Positions 16,997 to 30,705 of a stretch of DNA of 64,000 nucleotides are shown here, in pieces; position 1 is the stretch's first letter, and each line of letters opens with the position of its first letter. The DNA is from Candidatus Kuenenia stuttgartensis (GTDB lineage Bacteria > Planctomycetota > GCA-002687715 > CAIWVZ01), in contig CAMARR010000004.1 in assembly GCA_945860915.1 (NCBI GenBank), forward strand, positions 62,001 through 126,000. Reading direction: 5' to 3'. The notes beneath the pieces are model-generated. The model was not told the origin of the DNA, made no database searches, and worked only from the letters and a program-made list of their open reading frames with translations. Made by a program: the position numbers and the translations under genes.

Positions 16997-17536
16997 CTAG
17001 CGGCGGCTGAGGGCCGAATCGATGGCGGCGAGAATATCCGGTACCGGAGCCAATCTGCCGATGCCGTGATCCCCACATGCGACATCGCCGGAAACCGGAG
17101 GTACGACGCTCCAACCTAATTGAGTCAGGGTCAGTAAGTGTCTTCCAGTCAGGGGGTTGGCCCACATTCGCGGATTCATTGCGGGGGCGATGATGCGGGG
17201 CCCGTCAAATGAGTAGGCGACGGTCGAGAGGGCGTCGTCGCAGAGTCCGTGAGCTAGCCGAGAGATGGCGTTGACGCTTGCCGGGGCCACCACGAGAACA
17301 TCGGCTTCAGTCGCGAGACGCAAGTGCGCATAAGCGCCCCCGCTGCCATCTCCGAAAACTGACGTCGTAACGGGGCGTCGGGTGATGGCCTCAAATGCCA
17401 AAGGGCGCAGGAATTCCTGCGCCCCTCGAGTCATGACGGCATCGACTTCAATGCCGCGTTTGGTCAGATCGCTCGCGATGTCGAGAGCGCGATGGGCTGC
17501 CACACTGCCGGAAACGCCGAGGACGACGCGAGGCAC
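16997..17536 (-). CDS. coaC: Phosphopantothenoylcysteine decarboxylase (stand-alone CoaC)
   Basis: CoaC is the FMN-dependent decarboxylase that turns phosphopantothenoylcysteine into 4'-phosphopantetheine. The flavoprotein fold is clear: VVLGVSGSVAAHRALDI near the N-terminus, VVAPASVNAISRLAHG, and the substrate-recognition motif APAMNPRMWANP. A histidine for catalysis is available in GGAYAHLRL. The GTG at 17536 gives 179 residues, the size of the CoaC half of fused enzymes. The order gmk-rpoZ-coaC-coaB keeps the usual gmk-rpoZ-coaBC order, with the fusion split. Confidence 0.93.
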   Translation of the reverse strand: MPRVVLGVSGSVAAHRALDIASDLTKRGIEVDAVMTRGAQEFLRPLAFEAITRRPVTTSVFGDGSGGAYAHLRLATEADVLVVAPASVNAISRLAHGLCDDALSTVAYSFDGPRIIAPAMNPRMWANPLTGRHLLTLTQLGWSVVPPVSGDVACGDHGIGRLAPVPDILAAIDSALSRR

Positions 17537-17552
17537 GGGGCAACCCTATCGA

Positions 17553-17909
17553 TCAACGCCCTGCGGGCGGTTGCTTGTTAAGCGCCAAGAAAATGCGGCG
17601 CTCGAGCTCGTCTTCGTTCGCAGTCGAGGCTTCAACTTCCGGTTGCCGAGGCACGCCGGTGAAACCCTCGAGCTCTGCGCGGACGGCCTCGCGGTTCTCA
17701 TCCGTATCGGGAAGAAGATCCAATCGATGCGCCTCGATCTCACGAATCACCGTGACGATCGTGTTTTTGTCCTGCTCTTCAACCAAGCGCTTTGCGCCTC
17801 GATTGAGTTCGCGGAGGCGCTTCTGGATGAGGACGGTCGCTTTGAACACGCCGCCGACGTCGTGATAGACGCCTTCGAGCTTCGCCTGCTGCAGATTAGG
17901 ATGGGTCAT
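17553..17909 (-). CDS. rpoZ: RNA polymerase omega subunit, planctomycete type
   Basis: Omega helps fold and assemble the beta' subunit of RNA polymerase. The conserved core lies at residues about 17-45: VGGVFKATVLIQKRLRELNRGAK in three parts (VGGVFK, LIQKRL, LNRGAK). This is like the divergent omega proteins of planctomycetes rather than the E. coli form. The position between gmk and coaC is the usual rpoZ site and supports the call. The ATG at 17909 has GGGA upstream; a TTG at 17936 would overlap the gmk stop. The C-terminal 60 residues (PRQPEVEASTANEDELERR) are an extra, charged tail. Confidence 0.82.
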   Translation of the reverse strand: MTHPNLQQAKLEGVYHDVGGVFKATVLIQKRLRELNRGAKRLVEEQDKNTIVTVIREIEAHRLDLLPDTDENREAVRAELEGFTGVPRQPEVEASTANEDELERRIFLALNKQPPAGR

Positions 17910-17932
17910 CGTTGTTCCCGGGGGTGACCCGG

Positions 17933-18481
17933 TCAAACTCCAAGTAAGTGTTCCAACTCGCGGGCCGCCCGTTCAAGGTCATCATTCACGATGACGGAAT
18001 CATATTCGGCCATGGCGGCGAGCTCGGCACGGGCCCCGTCGAGTCGTTTTGCGAGGGTTGCAGGGTCTTCGGAGCCCCGTTTGCGGAGCCGTTCCTCGAG
18101 GCTTAAGGCATCCGGCGGAGCAATGAAGATCGCGGGGGTCGACGGACGAATCTTCCGGACGTTTCGGAAGCCCTGCACGTCGATATCAAGAAGGATCACA
18201 AACCCTTGCGCTGCAAGAGTTTCCACTGATTCTCGGGGGGTCCCGTAGAGGTTGCCGTGGACCTCGGCCCATTCTAGGAAATCGCCATGCTGAATGTTGC
18301 GTTCGAAGGTCTCGCGGGAGATGAAATGGTAGTGGAGTCCGTTGATCTCGCCGGGGCGCGGGGCGCGCGTGGTGGCCGATACAGCCAAGCGGACCTCCGG
18401 CCTTCGTTCCCGGATCCTCGAAATAAGGGAACTTTTCCCGACCCCGCTCGGGCCCGACAGGATCACGATCCGGTCACTCAA
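17933..18481 (-). CDS. gmk: Guanylate kinase
   Basis: Guanylate kinase converts GMP and ATP to GDP and ADP. The 182-residue protein has the P-loop GPSGVGKS (residues 10-17) and the GMP-binding part beginning VSATTRAPRPGEINGLHYHF. ILLDIDVQGFRNVR and the lid region RLRKRGSEDPATLAKRL follow. The N-terminal ATG at 18481 overlaps the end of the yicC-family gene by 8 nt. The order yicC-gmk-rpoZ is common in many bacteria and suggests one transcript. Confidence 0.97.
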   Translation of the reverse strand: MSDRIVILSGPSGVGKSSLISRIRERRPEVRLAVSATTRAPRPGEINGLHYHFISRETFERNIQHGDFLEWAEVHGNLYGTPRESVETLAAQGFVILLDIDVQGFRNVRKIRPSTPAIFIAPPDALSLEERLRKRGSEDPATLAKRLDGARAELAAMAEYDSVIVNDDLERAARELEHLLGV

Positions 18482-19367
18482 CGTTCGCTACCTGCTCTTT
18501 GAGTCGTTCGATCGCCGTTTTTGCCTCAACAACAGCATGTGCCATCGACGTGTCCGACGACTTTGAGCCTGTGGTGTTCACCTCGCGCAGCATCTCCTGG
18601 AGGAGGAAGTCAAGGCGGCGTCCCGTGTCTTTGCCTTCATGTAGGACCGTGCGGAAGTGTGCGATGTGGGTTCGAAGCCTCGAGACCTCTTCCGCGATGT
18701 CGGCACGGTCGGCAGCGATGGAAGCCTCGCGCAACAGAAGCTCATCGTTGATCACGAGCAGCGGGCGAACTTCATTCAAAAGCGCATTGACTCGAGTCAC
18801 CATGCGATCGCGGGCTTCTCGGACGGCGGCCGAGGCACGTTGCTCGAATTGTGCGCATGTCTTTTCGAGATCAACCACTCCTTCTTCTAGAATGCGAGCG
18901 AGCGCAGTGCCTTCCGTCTCACGTGCCTTGAGAAGGGCTTTGATTGCCTCCGACGCAGCTTCTTCAGCCAATCGAAGCAGAGCCTCGTCGGGAGTCCCCG
19001 AGGCATCTGTGCCGATGGCGCCAGGTAGTCGGAGGGCTTGTGCCATGAGTTCGCCTTGACTCGCGGTGGCGCCGACGGAAGCGTAAATTGACGTCAATTC
19101 ATCGAGGCGCGCTTTGAGGACAGCGGCATCGAGGCGCACGAATGATGTCGTTGTCTCGGCGGACCACTTCACTGATACATCAATAGCCCCTCGAGAGCAT
19201 TTTGATTTCACGAGGGCCTCAATGGCTGGGGATGCGCCTTCGAGGATCCGTGGCGAGTGGATCGAGACCTTCAAAAATCGGTGGTTCGTTGACCGAGCCT
19301 CGGCCGTCACTGTGCGAGGGCCTTGCCCCGCATTTCCCACACCGAATCCCGTCATGCTGCGAACCAT
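18474..19367 (-). CDS. YicC-family endoribonuclease
   Basis: This is a YicC/YloC-family protein of 297 residues. The start at MVRSMTGFGVGNAG is the standard family N-terminus; the frame further upstream overlaps pyrE and is not used. The C-terminus carries the conserved block GKDTGRRLDFLLQEMLREVNT, then NTTGSKSSD. Family members have been reported to be RNA endonucleases, in E. coli linked to decay of the small RNA RyhB. The gene precedes gmk, as it does in many genomes. Confidence 0.92.
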   Translation of the reverse strand: MVRSMTGFGVGNAGQGPRTVTAEARSTNHRFLKVSIHSPRILEGASPAIEALVKSKCSRGAIDVSVKWSAETTTSFVRLDAAVLKARLDELTSIYASVGATASQGELMAQALRLPGAIGTDASGTPDEALLRLAEEAASEAIKALLKARETEGTALARILEEGVVDLEKTCAQFEQRASAAVREARDRMVTRVNALLNEVRPLLVINDELLLREASIAADRADIAEEVSRLRTHIAHFRTVLHEGKDTGRRLDFLLQEMLREVNTTGSKSSDTSMAHAVVEAKTAIERLKEQVANVE

Positions 19368-19378
19368 GGGGCCTCGAA

Positions 19379-19963
19379 TCAGGCTGTGGGGCCGGCGAGT
19401 GCGCCCGGACGAGATCCGGGCTTCACGGCCGTTCCGCCTGCAAGACAGAGCGGGCATTGCGCTGGAGCCCACGTCGGCGGGATCAGCACTTCAAGCGAGA
19501 CGAACGGAACCTGGAAAGGATTACGCTCCGTGCGTTGGACAAGGCACATGACTCCGACGACCTTGCCGCCGAGGCGTGTGATCAGATCGACGACTTCCGA
19601 TGCCGAACCGCCGGTCGTGACGACGTCTTCTGCGACGATCACGCGCTGGCCGGGAGCAATGGTGAAGCCGCGACGAATCGCGAACTTCCCATTCTCGCGT
19701 TCGGCAAAGATGCCTGGTACTCCGAAAGCACGGGCGAGTTCATAACCGACTACGACGCCGCCGAGCGCGGGTCCGACGATGACGTCAGGGGTTTCGCCTG
19801 TCCAGCGCCCCTTGAGATCGTGGCAAAGCGTTTCCGCAACCGCAGGAGACATGAGAACCCGCGCGCATTGGATGTACTGCGTCGAGTGGAGTCCGCTTGA
19901 AAGCTGGAAGTGTCCCTCGAGAAGCGCCTCGGCATCGCGGAATGCTTGCAGGTGCGACTTCAT
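19379..19963 (-). CDS. pyrE: Orotate phosphoribosyltransferase
   Basis: PyrE joins orotate to PRPP to form orotidine monophosphate in pyrimidine synthesis. The 194-residue protein has the PRPP-binding signature VIVAEDVVTTGGSA (about 108-121), the loop ERENGKFAIRRGF, and FQLSSGLHSTQYIQC near the N-terminus. The C-terminal CPLCLAGGTAVKPGSR is typical of long PyrE proteins. It sits 2 nt after secG and 11 nt before the yicC-family start. No other pyr genes are nearby. Confidence 0.96.
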   Translation of the reverse strand: MKSHLQAFRDAEALLEGHFQLSSGLHSTQYIQCARVLMSPAVAETLCHDLKGRWTGETPDVIVGPALGGVVVGYELARAFGVPGIFAERENGKFAIRRGFTIAPGQRVIVAEDVVTTGGSASEVVDLITRLGGKVVGVMCLVQRTERNPFQVPFVSLEVLIPPTWAPAQCPLCLAGGTAVKPGSRPGALAGPTA

Positions 19964-19964
19964 G

Positions 19965-20195
19965 TCACATTCCGGACGTTTTGGCCAATACCATGGCGAT
20001 GGCGATCATGATGCCTGCGAGCCAAGACGTGAGTTTATTGACTCCTGTGGCACCGTGACCGAAGACTTCGCCACCCATTCCGCCGAAGGCGTTGCCGAAC
20101 CCACCGCCCTTGCCCTCTTGGATGAGGACGACAGCAATGAGCATGAGGCATACGATGACGAAAACAACATTGAGGATGATTCGGACGATGTGCAT
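19965..20195 (-). CDS. secG: Protein translocase subunit SecG
   Basis: SecG is the small membrane subunit of the SecYEG export channel. The 76-residue protein has two membrane helices (about 3-25 and 55-72) joined by the family loop LIQEGKGGGFGNAFGG. The position between tpiA and pyrE with gaps of only a few bases supports one transcript. tpiA-secG is a widely conserved gene pair. Confidence 0.93.
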   Translation of the reverse strand: MHIVRIILNVVFVIVCLMLIAVVLIQEGKGGGFGNAFGGMGGEVFGHGATGVNKLTSWLAGIMIAIAMVLAKTSGM

Positions 20196-20199
20196 GGGA

Positions 20200-20964
20200 T
20201 CAGCCTTCCGGTGCTTCGAACCAAATGATGCGATGGAATTCGGATTCGTCGAGGCTTGCGCCGCCGACTAAGGCGCCATCGACGTCGGGCATGGCCATCA
20301 AGCCATCGACATTCGAGGGCTTCACCGAGCCGCCGTAGAGAATGAGTGTGTCTTCCGCGAGCGGCTTTCCGAACAAAGCGCCGAGTTCAGCGCGCAAGGA
20401 CGCGTGAACTTCCTGTGCCTGTGCCGGAGTCGCGGTCTTGCCGGTGCCGATGGCCCAAACCGGCTCGTACGCCAAAATGACGTCGCGCATCGCATCGGCA
20501 GTAAGGCCATCGAGGCCTCGGCGCAGCTGCGTGATGACGACATCCGACGTTCTGCCCGCGTCACGTTCGGCGAGCGTTTCACCTATGCAGACGATGGGCT
20601 TGAGACGATGGGCGAGAGCTGCCTTGACCTTGCGGCTCACCATCGCGTCAGATTCTCCGAGCACATGACGACGTTCGCTATGGCCAATAATGACCATGGA
20701 GGCGCCGGCGGCTTTGAGCATTGAGCACGAGATCTCGCCGGTGAACGCGCCGTCAGGCTCGGGGTAGCAGTTCTGGGCACCGACACGGATGGGGCTCGAA
20801 CGGAGCTTCTCGCTAATGGCCTGGAGGCTCGTGAATGGAGGGAAGATGGCGCAGTCCCTGTCCGGAGGGACGTCGATGCCCGCGAACAAGCCATCAGCCA
20901 AGCGGAGGGCATCCGCGTGACCGAGGTTCATTTTCCAGTTACCGGCAATAAGGGGCCTGCGCAT
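20200..20964 (-). CDS. tpiA: Triosephosphate isomerase
   Basis: TpiA interconverts dihydroxyacetone phosphate and glyceraldehyde 3-phosphate in glycolysis. The (beta-alpha)8 enzyme of 254 residues shows AGNWKMN (catalytic Lys and Asn), IIGHSERR (catalytic His) and the loop-6 region LAYEPVWAIGTGKTATP (catalytic Glu). The phosphate-binding YGGSVKPSN and GALVGGASL follow. The ATG at 20964 is the natural start. It leads the tpiA-secG-pyrE-yicC-gmk-rpoZ-coaC-coaB-dut-ftsK run. Confidence 0.98.
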   Translation of the reverse strand: MRRPLIAGNWKMNLGHADALRLADGLFAGIDVPPDRDCAIFPPFTSLQAISEKLRSSPIRVGAQNCYPEPDGAFTGEISCSMLKAAGASMVIIGHSERRHVLGESDAMVSRKVKAALAHRLKPIVCIGETLAERDAGRTSDVVITQLRRGLDGLTADAMRDVILAYEPVWAIGTGKTATPAQAQEVHASLRAELGALFGKPLAEDTLILYGGSVKPSNVDGLMAMPDVDGALVGGASLDESEFHRIIWFEAPEG

Positions 20965-21094
20965 GGGTGGGTATCCGACGGGGTTCGCCGTGAGGCAACA
21001 AGGTGACAGCAGGAGCGGTCGGAGTCAACCGCCAGTCCTCGCGTGGGAGTGGTTTCTCTGGCTTTCCGAGGGGTGCTGCCTCGCCGCAAGGCAG

Positions 21095-21126
21095 AAGGCG
21101 CGGCCACCTTGCGGTGAACGCGCCTT
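21095..21126 (-). terminator. Hairpin downstream of groEL
   Basis: AAGGCGCG (21095-21102) pairs perfectly with CGCGCCTT (21119-21126), with an inner CACC/GGTG pair. It lies 24 nt after the groEL stop in the gap before tpiA. The following minus-strand sequence has only TTCTG, so the T-run is weak. Confidence 0.6.
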
Positions 21127-21150
21127 CGTCGGCCGTTGGAAGGTGTCGGA

Positions 21151-22821
<1,671 letters not shown>

Positions 22822-22838
22822 GGTGTGCTCCTAGGGGT

Positions 22839-22852
22839 GCCGACGTATCGGC
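22839..22852 (-). other. Small hairpin in the groES-groEL gap
   Basis: GCCGA and TCGGC flank a four-base loop about 18 nt before the groEL start codon and just upstream of its AGGAG. It could protect or process the mRNA between the two cistrons. No T-run follows. Confidence 0.35.
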
Positions 22853-22867
22853 TCCGATTGTTTCTTG

Positions 22868-23158
22868 TTATTCGACGACCGCGAGAACGTCGTCCTCGCC
22901 GAGGATGAGGAATTCTTCGCCATCCACTTTGATCTCGCTGCCGGCGTAAGACGAGAAGATCACGCGATCTCCCGACTTCACCTGGAGACTGGACCGCTTG
23001 CCGTTGTCGAGGAGCCGGCCTTCGCCGATCGAAACTACCTTGCCCTCGCGCGGCTTTTCCTTGGCGGCCTCAGGGAGGATGATCCCACCCTTGGTCTTCT
23101 CTTGAGCATCGAGCCGACGAACGATGATCTTGTCGTGAAGGGGACGAAGCGTTGCCAT
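22868..23158 (-). CDS. groES: Co-chaperonin GroES
   Basis: GroES is the lid of the GroEL chamber. The 96-residue protein starts MATLRPLHDKIIVRR and contains the mobile loop EKTKGGIILPEAAKEKP and the roof region DGEEFLILGEDDVLAVVE. A longer frame up to 23254 adds a sequence unlike any GroES and is not used. The 240-nt gap upstream must carry the promoter. I looked for a CIRCE element (TTAGCACTC-N9-GAGTGCTAA) and did not find one. Confidence 0.98.
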   Translation of the reverse strand: MATLRPLHDKIIVRRLDAQEKTKGGIILPEAAKEKPREGKVVSIGEGRLLDNGKRSSLQVKSGDRVIFSSYAGSEIKVDGEEFLILGEDDVLAVVE

Positions 23159-23399
23159 GAGGTGCTCTCCGGGGCCGTGTGGGCCGTTTATGGGGGGGCA
23201 AGCCGCGTGCTTCCGTAGAAGAGACGTGGCATGATGACTAACCTGCTCTAGCAACTTACGTTCCCGATACTGTGCTCGGGGCTAAAGTGCTTGGCGTGGC
23301 AAGATGCACCACACTTCGGGGCTTTCTCCCTGAATTTGCGGTGACACGATGGCAGAAGGCTGCAGGGGCTCGGCCCTCGGCTGACGATTTGGCAGACAA

Positions 23400-24545
23400 A
23401 TGAAATCCTTTCTTTTAACGGTCGTGATTGCATCCGGCTTGGTCGTCGGTTGGGTATTGCTTGCCCCGAAGTCGGTGGATTTCAATCCGACACCGTCGGA
23501 CCCGGCAGCCTCGATCGACAAGACGGGCACGGTTGTGGCACCGGTCGGCCCCCCCCCCTCAATCACCAGCGTGGACCGAACTTCCCTGTTGAGGACATCG
23601 CATATCGACGAGCTTCACCGCGCATACGGTGCAGTGGGCGCAGCCATGAAGGCGATTCTCGAGGCGACAGCCTCCATGGAGTTGGGGCACGTCGATCGGG
23701 CGAAGGTCACCGCGCAGATCCATGCCCTAATGGGGGCCGTCACACCGGAGGACTTGGATTATCTGATCGAGGTGTTTGACCGCGTGCAAGACCCGACATT
23801 CCGCTGGTGGTTTCAGTGGATTGTCAAAGCGATTCCCAATGAGCGATTCATCGGTGCGGTGACCGAAATCTGGAAACTCGACCCGCTCGGCGCAGCCGAT
23901 CGATTCTGCGACATAGGAACTGCAAAGTCTATCGATCGACTCTCCTCCTTGCTCGAAACCACGGATGATCTCGACGTCCGTCAACGTGCCATTGCTTCTG
24001 TGGGGCACAGTCGTTTCGAAGGTCGAGATGGTTGGCTCGCGAATGTCGCTGACGATCCTAGGCGTCGGGCCGAGGAGCGCGCGACGGCGATGACCACGCT
24101 CGGCCAGTCATCCTCGGACACGTTGACAATTGAGCGTCTCATGCGCACTACGCTCGGCTCCCCGATTCCCGTCGAGTCATTGGGCAAACTGTCGAGCGAA
24201 CATCCCATCAACGATTTGCGGTCCGCCGCAATGCTAGGGGTCATCCTGACGGGCGACATGCCTGCGTTACGCAGCCTCATTGACAAAGCTGACGCACCCG
24301 GCGCTGATCCACATCTTGCCGAGATGTTGGATCGTCATCTTATCGGCTGGAATGGGCCTGATGTTGCGGAGTTGATTCAAGCTCGCGTCGAGCGTCGTGC
24401 GCGCCTAACTCTCGGAGATCTGAGACAGGTTTCGCGGGATCTTGCGGCAACGCCGCGAGGTCGTCTCGAGGCGCTCCGCGTCCATGCGAGGTCGCTTGAC
24501 GTTGCCGCTGAACTCGAACGGCTTATCGCTGCGATGCCGCGTTAG
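23400..24545 (+). CDS. Exported or membrane-anchored helical-repeat protein, unknown
   Basis: This 381-residue protein has one N-terminal hydrophobic segment (LLTVVIASGLVVGWVLLAP, about 5-23), a Pro/Ser-rich spacer to about residue 55, and an all-helical remainder. Segments such as LDVRQRAIASVGHSRF, EERATAMTTLGQSS and NDLRSAAMLGVIL look like weak HEAT-type repeats. I do not recognise a named family. The start at 23400 fits the transmembrane segment. Its 3' end overlaps the convergent membrane gene by 23 nt. It resembles in design the HEAT lipoprotein at 4249. Confidence 0.7.
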   Translation: MKSFLLTVVIASGLVVGWVLLAPKSVDFNPTPSDPAASIDKTGTVVAPVGPPPSITSVDRTSLLRTSHIDELHRAYGAVGAAMKAILEATASMELGHVDRAKVTAQIHALMGAVTPEDLDYLIEVFDRVQDPTFRWWFQWIVKAIPNERFIGAVTEIWKLDPLGAADRFCDIGTAKSIDRLSSLLETTDDLDVRQRAIASVGHSRFEGRDGWLANVADDPRRRAEERATAMTTLGQSSSDTLTIERLMRTTLGSPIPVESLGKLSSEHPINDLRSAAMLGVILTGDMPALRSLIDKADAPGADPHLAEMLDRHLIGWNGPDVAELIQARVERRARLTLGDLRQVSRDLAATPRGRLEALRVHARSLDVAAELERLIAAMPR

Positions 24546-25225
24546 CGTTCTTTTCGTCGAATTGTATTTCGGCAACAATCACGTCGACTTCGTGAAGGAG
24601 CGCGGGTCGGAAGGTGCGCTTAAACGTCGCATCGCAACGGCTGGCCAATGGACGTGATGCATAGCGAAGGGCGTCCCGCGGTCGGCCGGCGAGCCTCAGC
24701 GTAAGCGCCGTCCAGAGACACGCGGCCGGATCGCTGCGATCGACGAATCGGATGCGGGCGAGTTCACGAAGAGCTTCTGGATGCTCTCCACGAACGACAT
24801 GTGCGGCAGCATCGCGCAGACGAGTCTCACGAAAGCGTCGCCATGCCGGGACCAATGGAACCGCGACGCATAGAACGACGTCGAGGAAAGCAATAAGCCA
24901 CAATGGCGCGACGGTGCCAATGAAGCCCATGTACTCCGTAGGTAGGAGGGTCGAAAGTGCCCAATCGGAAGCGGACTGCACCCCTGGCAGCGGAGCCGGA
25001 AGCGGTGCAGCGGTGTTCGTGAGTGCCGAAGTCATCTGCCAATTCACCAAGATCACGATTGCGCCGAACCAAAGAAGGCCCCTCCGGGCTCGTCCGACGA
25101 ACAGATGGCCGAGCCCTGGAACGAGCAGCCCGGCCGCTACAGCGCCCCCCCCCTTTAACCACTCGATTGCTGTCGCGCGGAGCGCGTCGAAGCTCGGATG
25201 TTCTGTGGAAGGGGAGGTCACGACC

Positions 25226-25227
<2 letters not shown>
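24523..25227 (-). CDS. TM2-like/DUF6677-like membrane protein with helical C-terminus
   Basis: This membrane protein of about 234 residues has hydrophobic segments near 30-50, 55-70 and 110-140. Between the first two lies GLLVPGLGHLFVGRARRG, the same Pro-Gly-Leu-Gly-His turn as in the protein at 3235-3687, so the two are probably distant paralogues. The last 90 residues are helical and TPR-like (HPEALRELARIRF, LTLRLAGRPRDALRYASR). The start is uncertain. An ATG at 25227 falls in the palindrome CCATGG shared with the divergent thiE start, and a TTG at 25245 is also possible. The function is unknown. Confidence 0.65.
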
Positions 25228-29053
<3,826 letters not shown>

Positions 29054-29085
29054 AATAGAAGCGTAGTTTGCGACCGCCCCAATCG

Positions 29086-29109
29086 GTTCCTAGAATCAAA
29101 TCTAGGACC
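29086..29109. promoter_or_regulatory. Inverted repeat before the glycosyltransferase gene
   Basis: TCCTAGA (29088-29094) and TCTAGGA (29101-29107) form a perfect seven-base inverted repeat with six-base spacer. GG and CC extend it outside, beyond one bulged T. It ends about 17 nt before the glycosyltransferase ATG, in the 72-nt divergent gap with queA. It could be an operator or an mRNA hairpin. Confidence 0.45.
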
Positions 29110-29125
29110 GTAAGGCTTCGGACTC

Positions 29126-30703
29126 ATGTTCGCGCACACTTTCACCACCTTCAACAATCGCTTCTTGAGAGAGGCCGTCTCCGGCGATGCCGCTGACGTC
29201 GCTCTCATTTTCACTTTCGCCGGCCTCTATGCGCTGGTGCTCGTCCTGCTTTCGATTTACGGCAGCCATCGCTACACCTTGCTTTGGCGGTGGTGGCAGA
29301 CTCGTCATTCTCCCCAAGTTCCGGCTCAGCGATATGCTCCGTCCGACCTGCCCGGGGTGACCATTCAGTTGCCGTTGTACAACGAGCGCTATGTCGTCGA
29401 GGAACTATTAGAATCTATTGGTCGCATCGAGTATCCCCGCGACCGACTCCAAGTTCAGGTTCTCGACGATTCCACCGACGACACCACTGTGATCGCTGCC
29501 GATTGCGTGGCGACGTGGCGGTCGAGGGGCTTGGACATCACCCTGATCCATCGTGTTGACCGTTCCGGGTTCAAGGCTGGTGCTCTTGACGCGGGACTGC
29601 ACACGGCGAAGTACGACATCGTCGCCATTTTTGATGCGGATTTTCGGCCGGAACCCTCGTTTCTGCTGCGCTCGGTTGACCACTTTACTGACCCCCGCGT
29701 CGCCGTCGTCCAGGGGCGATGGGGACATGTCAATGCGGGCGACTCGGCGCTTACTCGCGTGCAGGCCATGCTGCTTGACGGCCATTTTCTGATCGAGCAC
29801 CCCGCGCGAGCTCGCACCGGTCGATTCTTTAATTTCAACGGAACCGCCGGACTTTGGCGTGTCTCCGCTATCGCCGATGCTGGCGGCTGGCACGCCGAAA
29901 CACTGACCGAAGACCTCGATCTTTCATACCGCGCCCAACTGCGCGGGTGGAAGTTCGTCTATGACCCGGACTTGGTTGTTCCTGCAGAACTCCCGGTCGA
30001 GATGAATGCGTTTAAGACCCAGCAACATCGGTGGGCGAAGGGTTCGATTCAGGTCATGCTGAAAGTCCTTCCGTCGGTGATGCGCAGCGATGCACCATTC
30101 AAAGTGAAGTCTGAGGCGTTCCTTCACCTCACCGGCAACATGGCCTATCCTCTTATGGCACTCATGTGCTTGCTGACTCTGCCGATGCTTGTGGCCAGAA
30201 CTCGTATTGCCGACGGTACGATCGGAGCGGTAGTCGACGCCCTGTTGTTCTTAACAGCAACGGCATCCGTCATCGCTTTCTACGCAGTCGGACAATTTGC
30301 TGGGTACAAGGATTGGAAGTCTCGAATCGTTGCGATGCCCGCACTGCTGGCGATCGGAATCGGACTTACCGTCAATCAGACCAAGGCAGTGATCGAGGCG
30401 CTCGCAGGTCATCGCTCCGAGTTTGTGCGCACCCCTAAGTTTGCGGTGAAGGCGGGCGGCGCGTGGGCCTCGCGGCTTTACCGTGGGAGCCGTGGGCTTG
30501 TGGCATTCGCTGAGCTGGTCCTTGCGGTCTACTTCACAGTTTCAGTCGTCTATGCGATTCGTGAAGGGCTCTGGGGTTCAATCCCATTCCTCGTCATTTT
30601 CGTCTCTGGGTTCTGGTACGTTTCGCTGATGTCGCTTTTGCAGGGACGCATGATGCCGAGCGCAGAGCCTGCGGCGCCCTCCACTGCAGTCTTGTCCGGC
30701 TGA
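29126..30703 (+). CDS. Family 2 glycosyltransferase, beta-mannan/glucomannan synthase-like
   Basis: This processive membrane glycosyltransferase of 525 residues belongs to the cellulose/CslA-type GT2 group. It has an N-terminal membrane helix (about 23-46) and a cytoplasmic catalytic domain with DDS at 114-116, DAD at 170-172 (UDP/GDP-sugar and metal binding) and TED at 261-263 (catalytic base). QQHRW at 299-303 binds the glucan chain in these enzymes. Four or more membrane helices follow (about 325 on). No BcsB, PilZ domain or cellulase is adjacent, and plant CslA-like bacterial enzymes match the short form best. It probably makes an exported polysaccharide. The sugar is not certain. Confidence 0.88.
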   Translation: MFAHTFTTFNNRFLREAVSGDAADVALIFTFAGLYALVLVLLSIYGSHRYTLLWRWWQTRHSPQVPAQRYAPSDLPGVTIQLPLYNERYVVEELLESIGRIEYPRDRLQVQVLDDSTDDTTVIAADCVATWRSRGLDITLIHRVDRSGFKAGALDAGLHTAKYDIVAIFDADFRPEPSFLLRSVDHFTDPRVAVVQGRWGHVNAGDSALTRVQAMLLDGHFLIEHPARARTGRFFNFNGTAGLWRVSAIADAGGWHAETLTEDLDLSYRAQLRGWKFVYDPDLVVPAELPVEMNAFKTQQHRWAKGSIQVMLKVLPSVMRSDAPFKVKSEAFLHLTGNMAYPLMALMCLLTLPMLVARTRIADGTIGAVVDALLFLTATASVIAFYAVGQFAGYKDWKSRIVAMPALLAIGIGLTVNQTKAVIEALAGHRSEFVRTPKFAVKAGGAWASRLYRGSRGLVAFAELVLAVYFTVSVVYAIREGLWGSIPFLVIFVSGFWYVSLMSLLQGRMMPSAEPAAPSTAVLSG

Positions 30704-30705
30704 CG

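Noticed and set aside
23159-23399. CIRCE element upstream of groES
   Set aside because: No TTAGCACTC-N9-GAGTGCTAA or near match was seen in the gap, so HrcA control is not supported. GGAAC followed by GTC at a spacing of about 20 nt was noticed but is too weak to call an ECF promoter.
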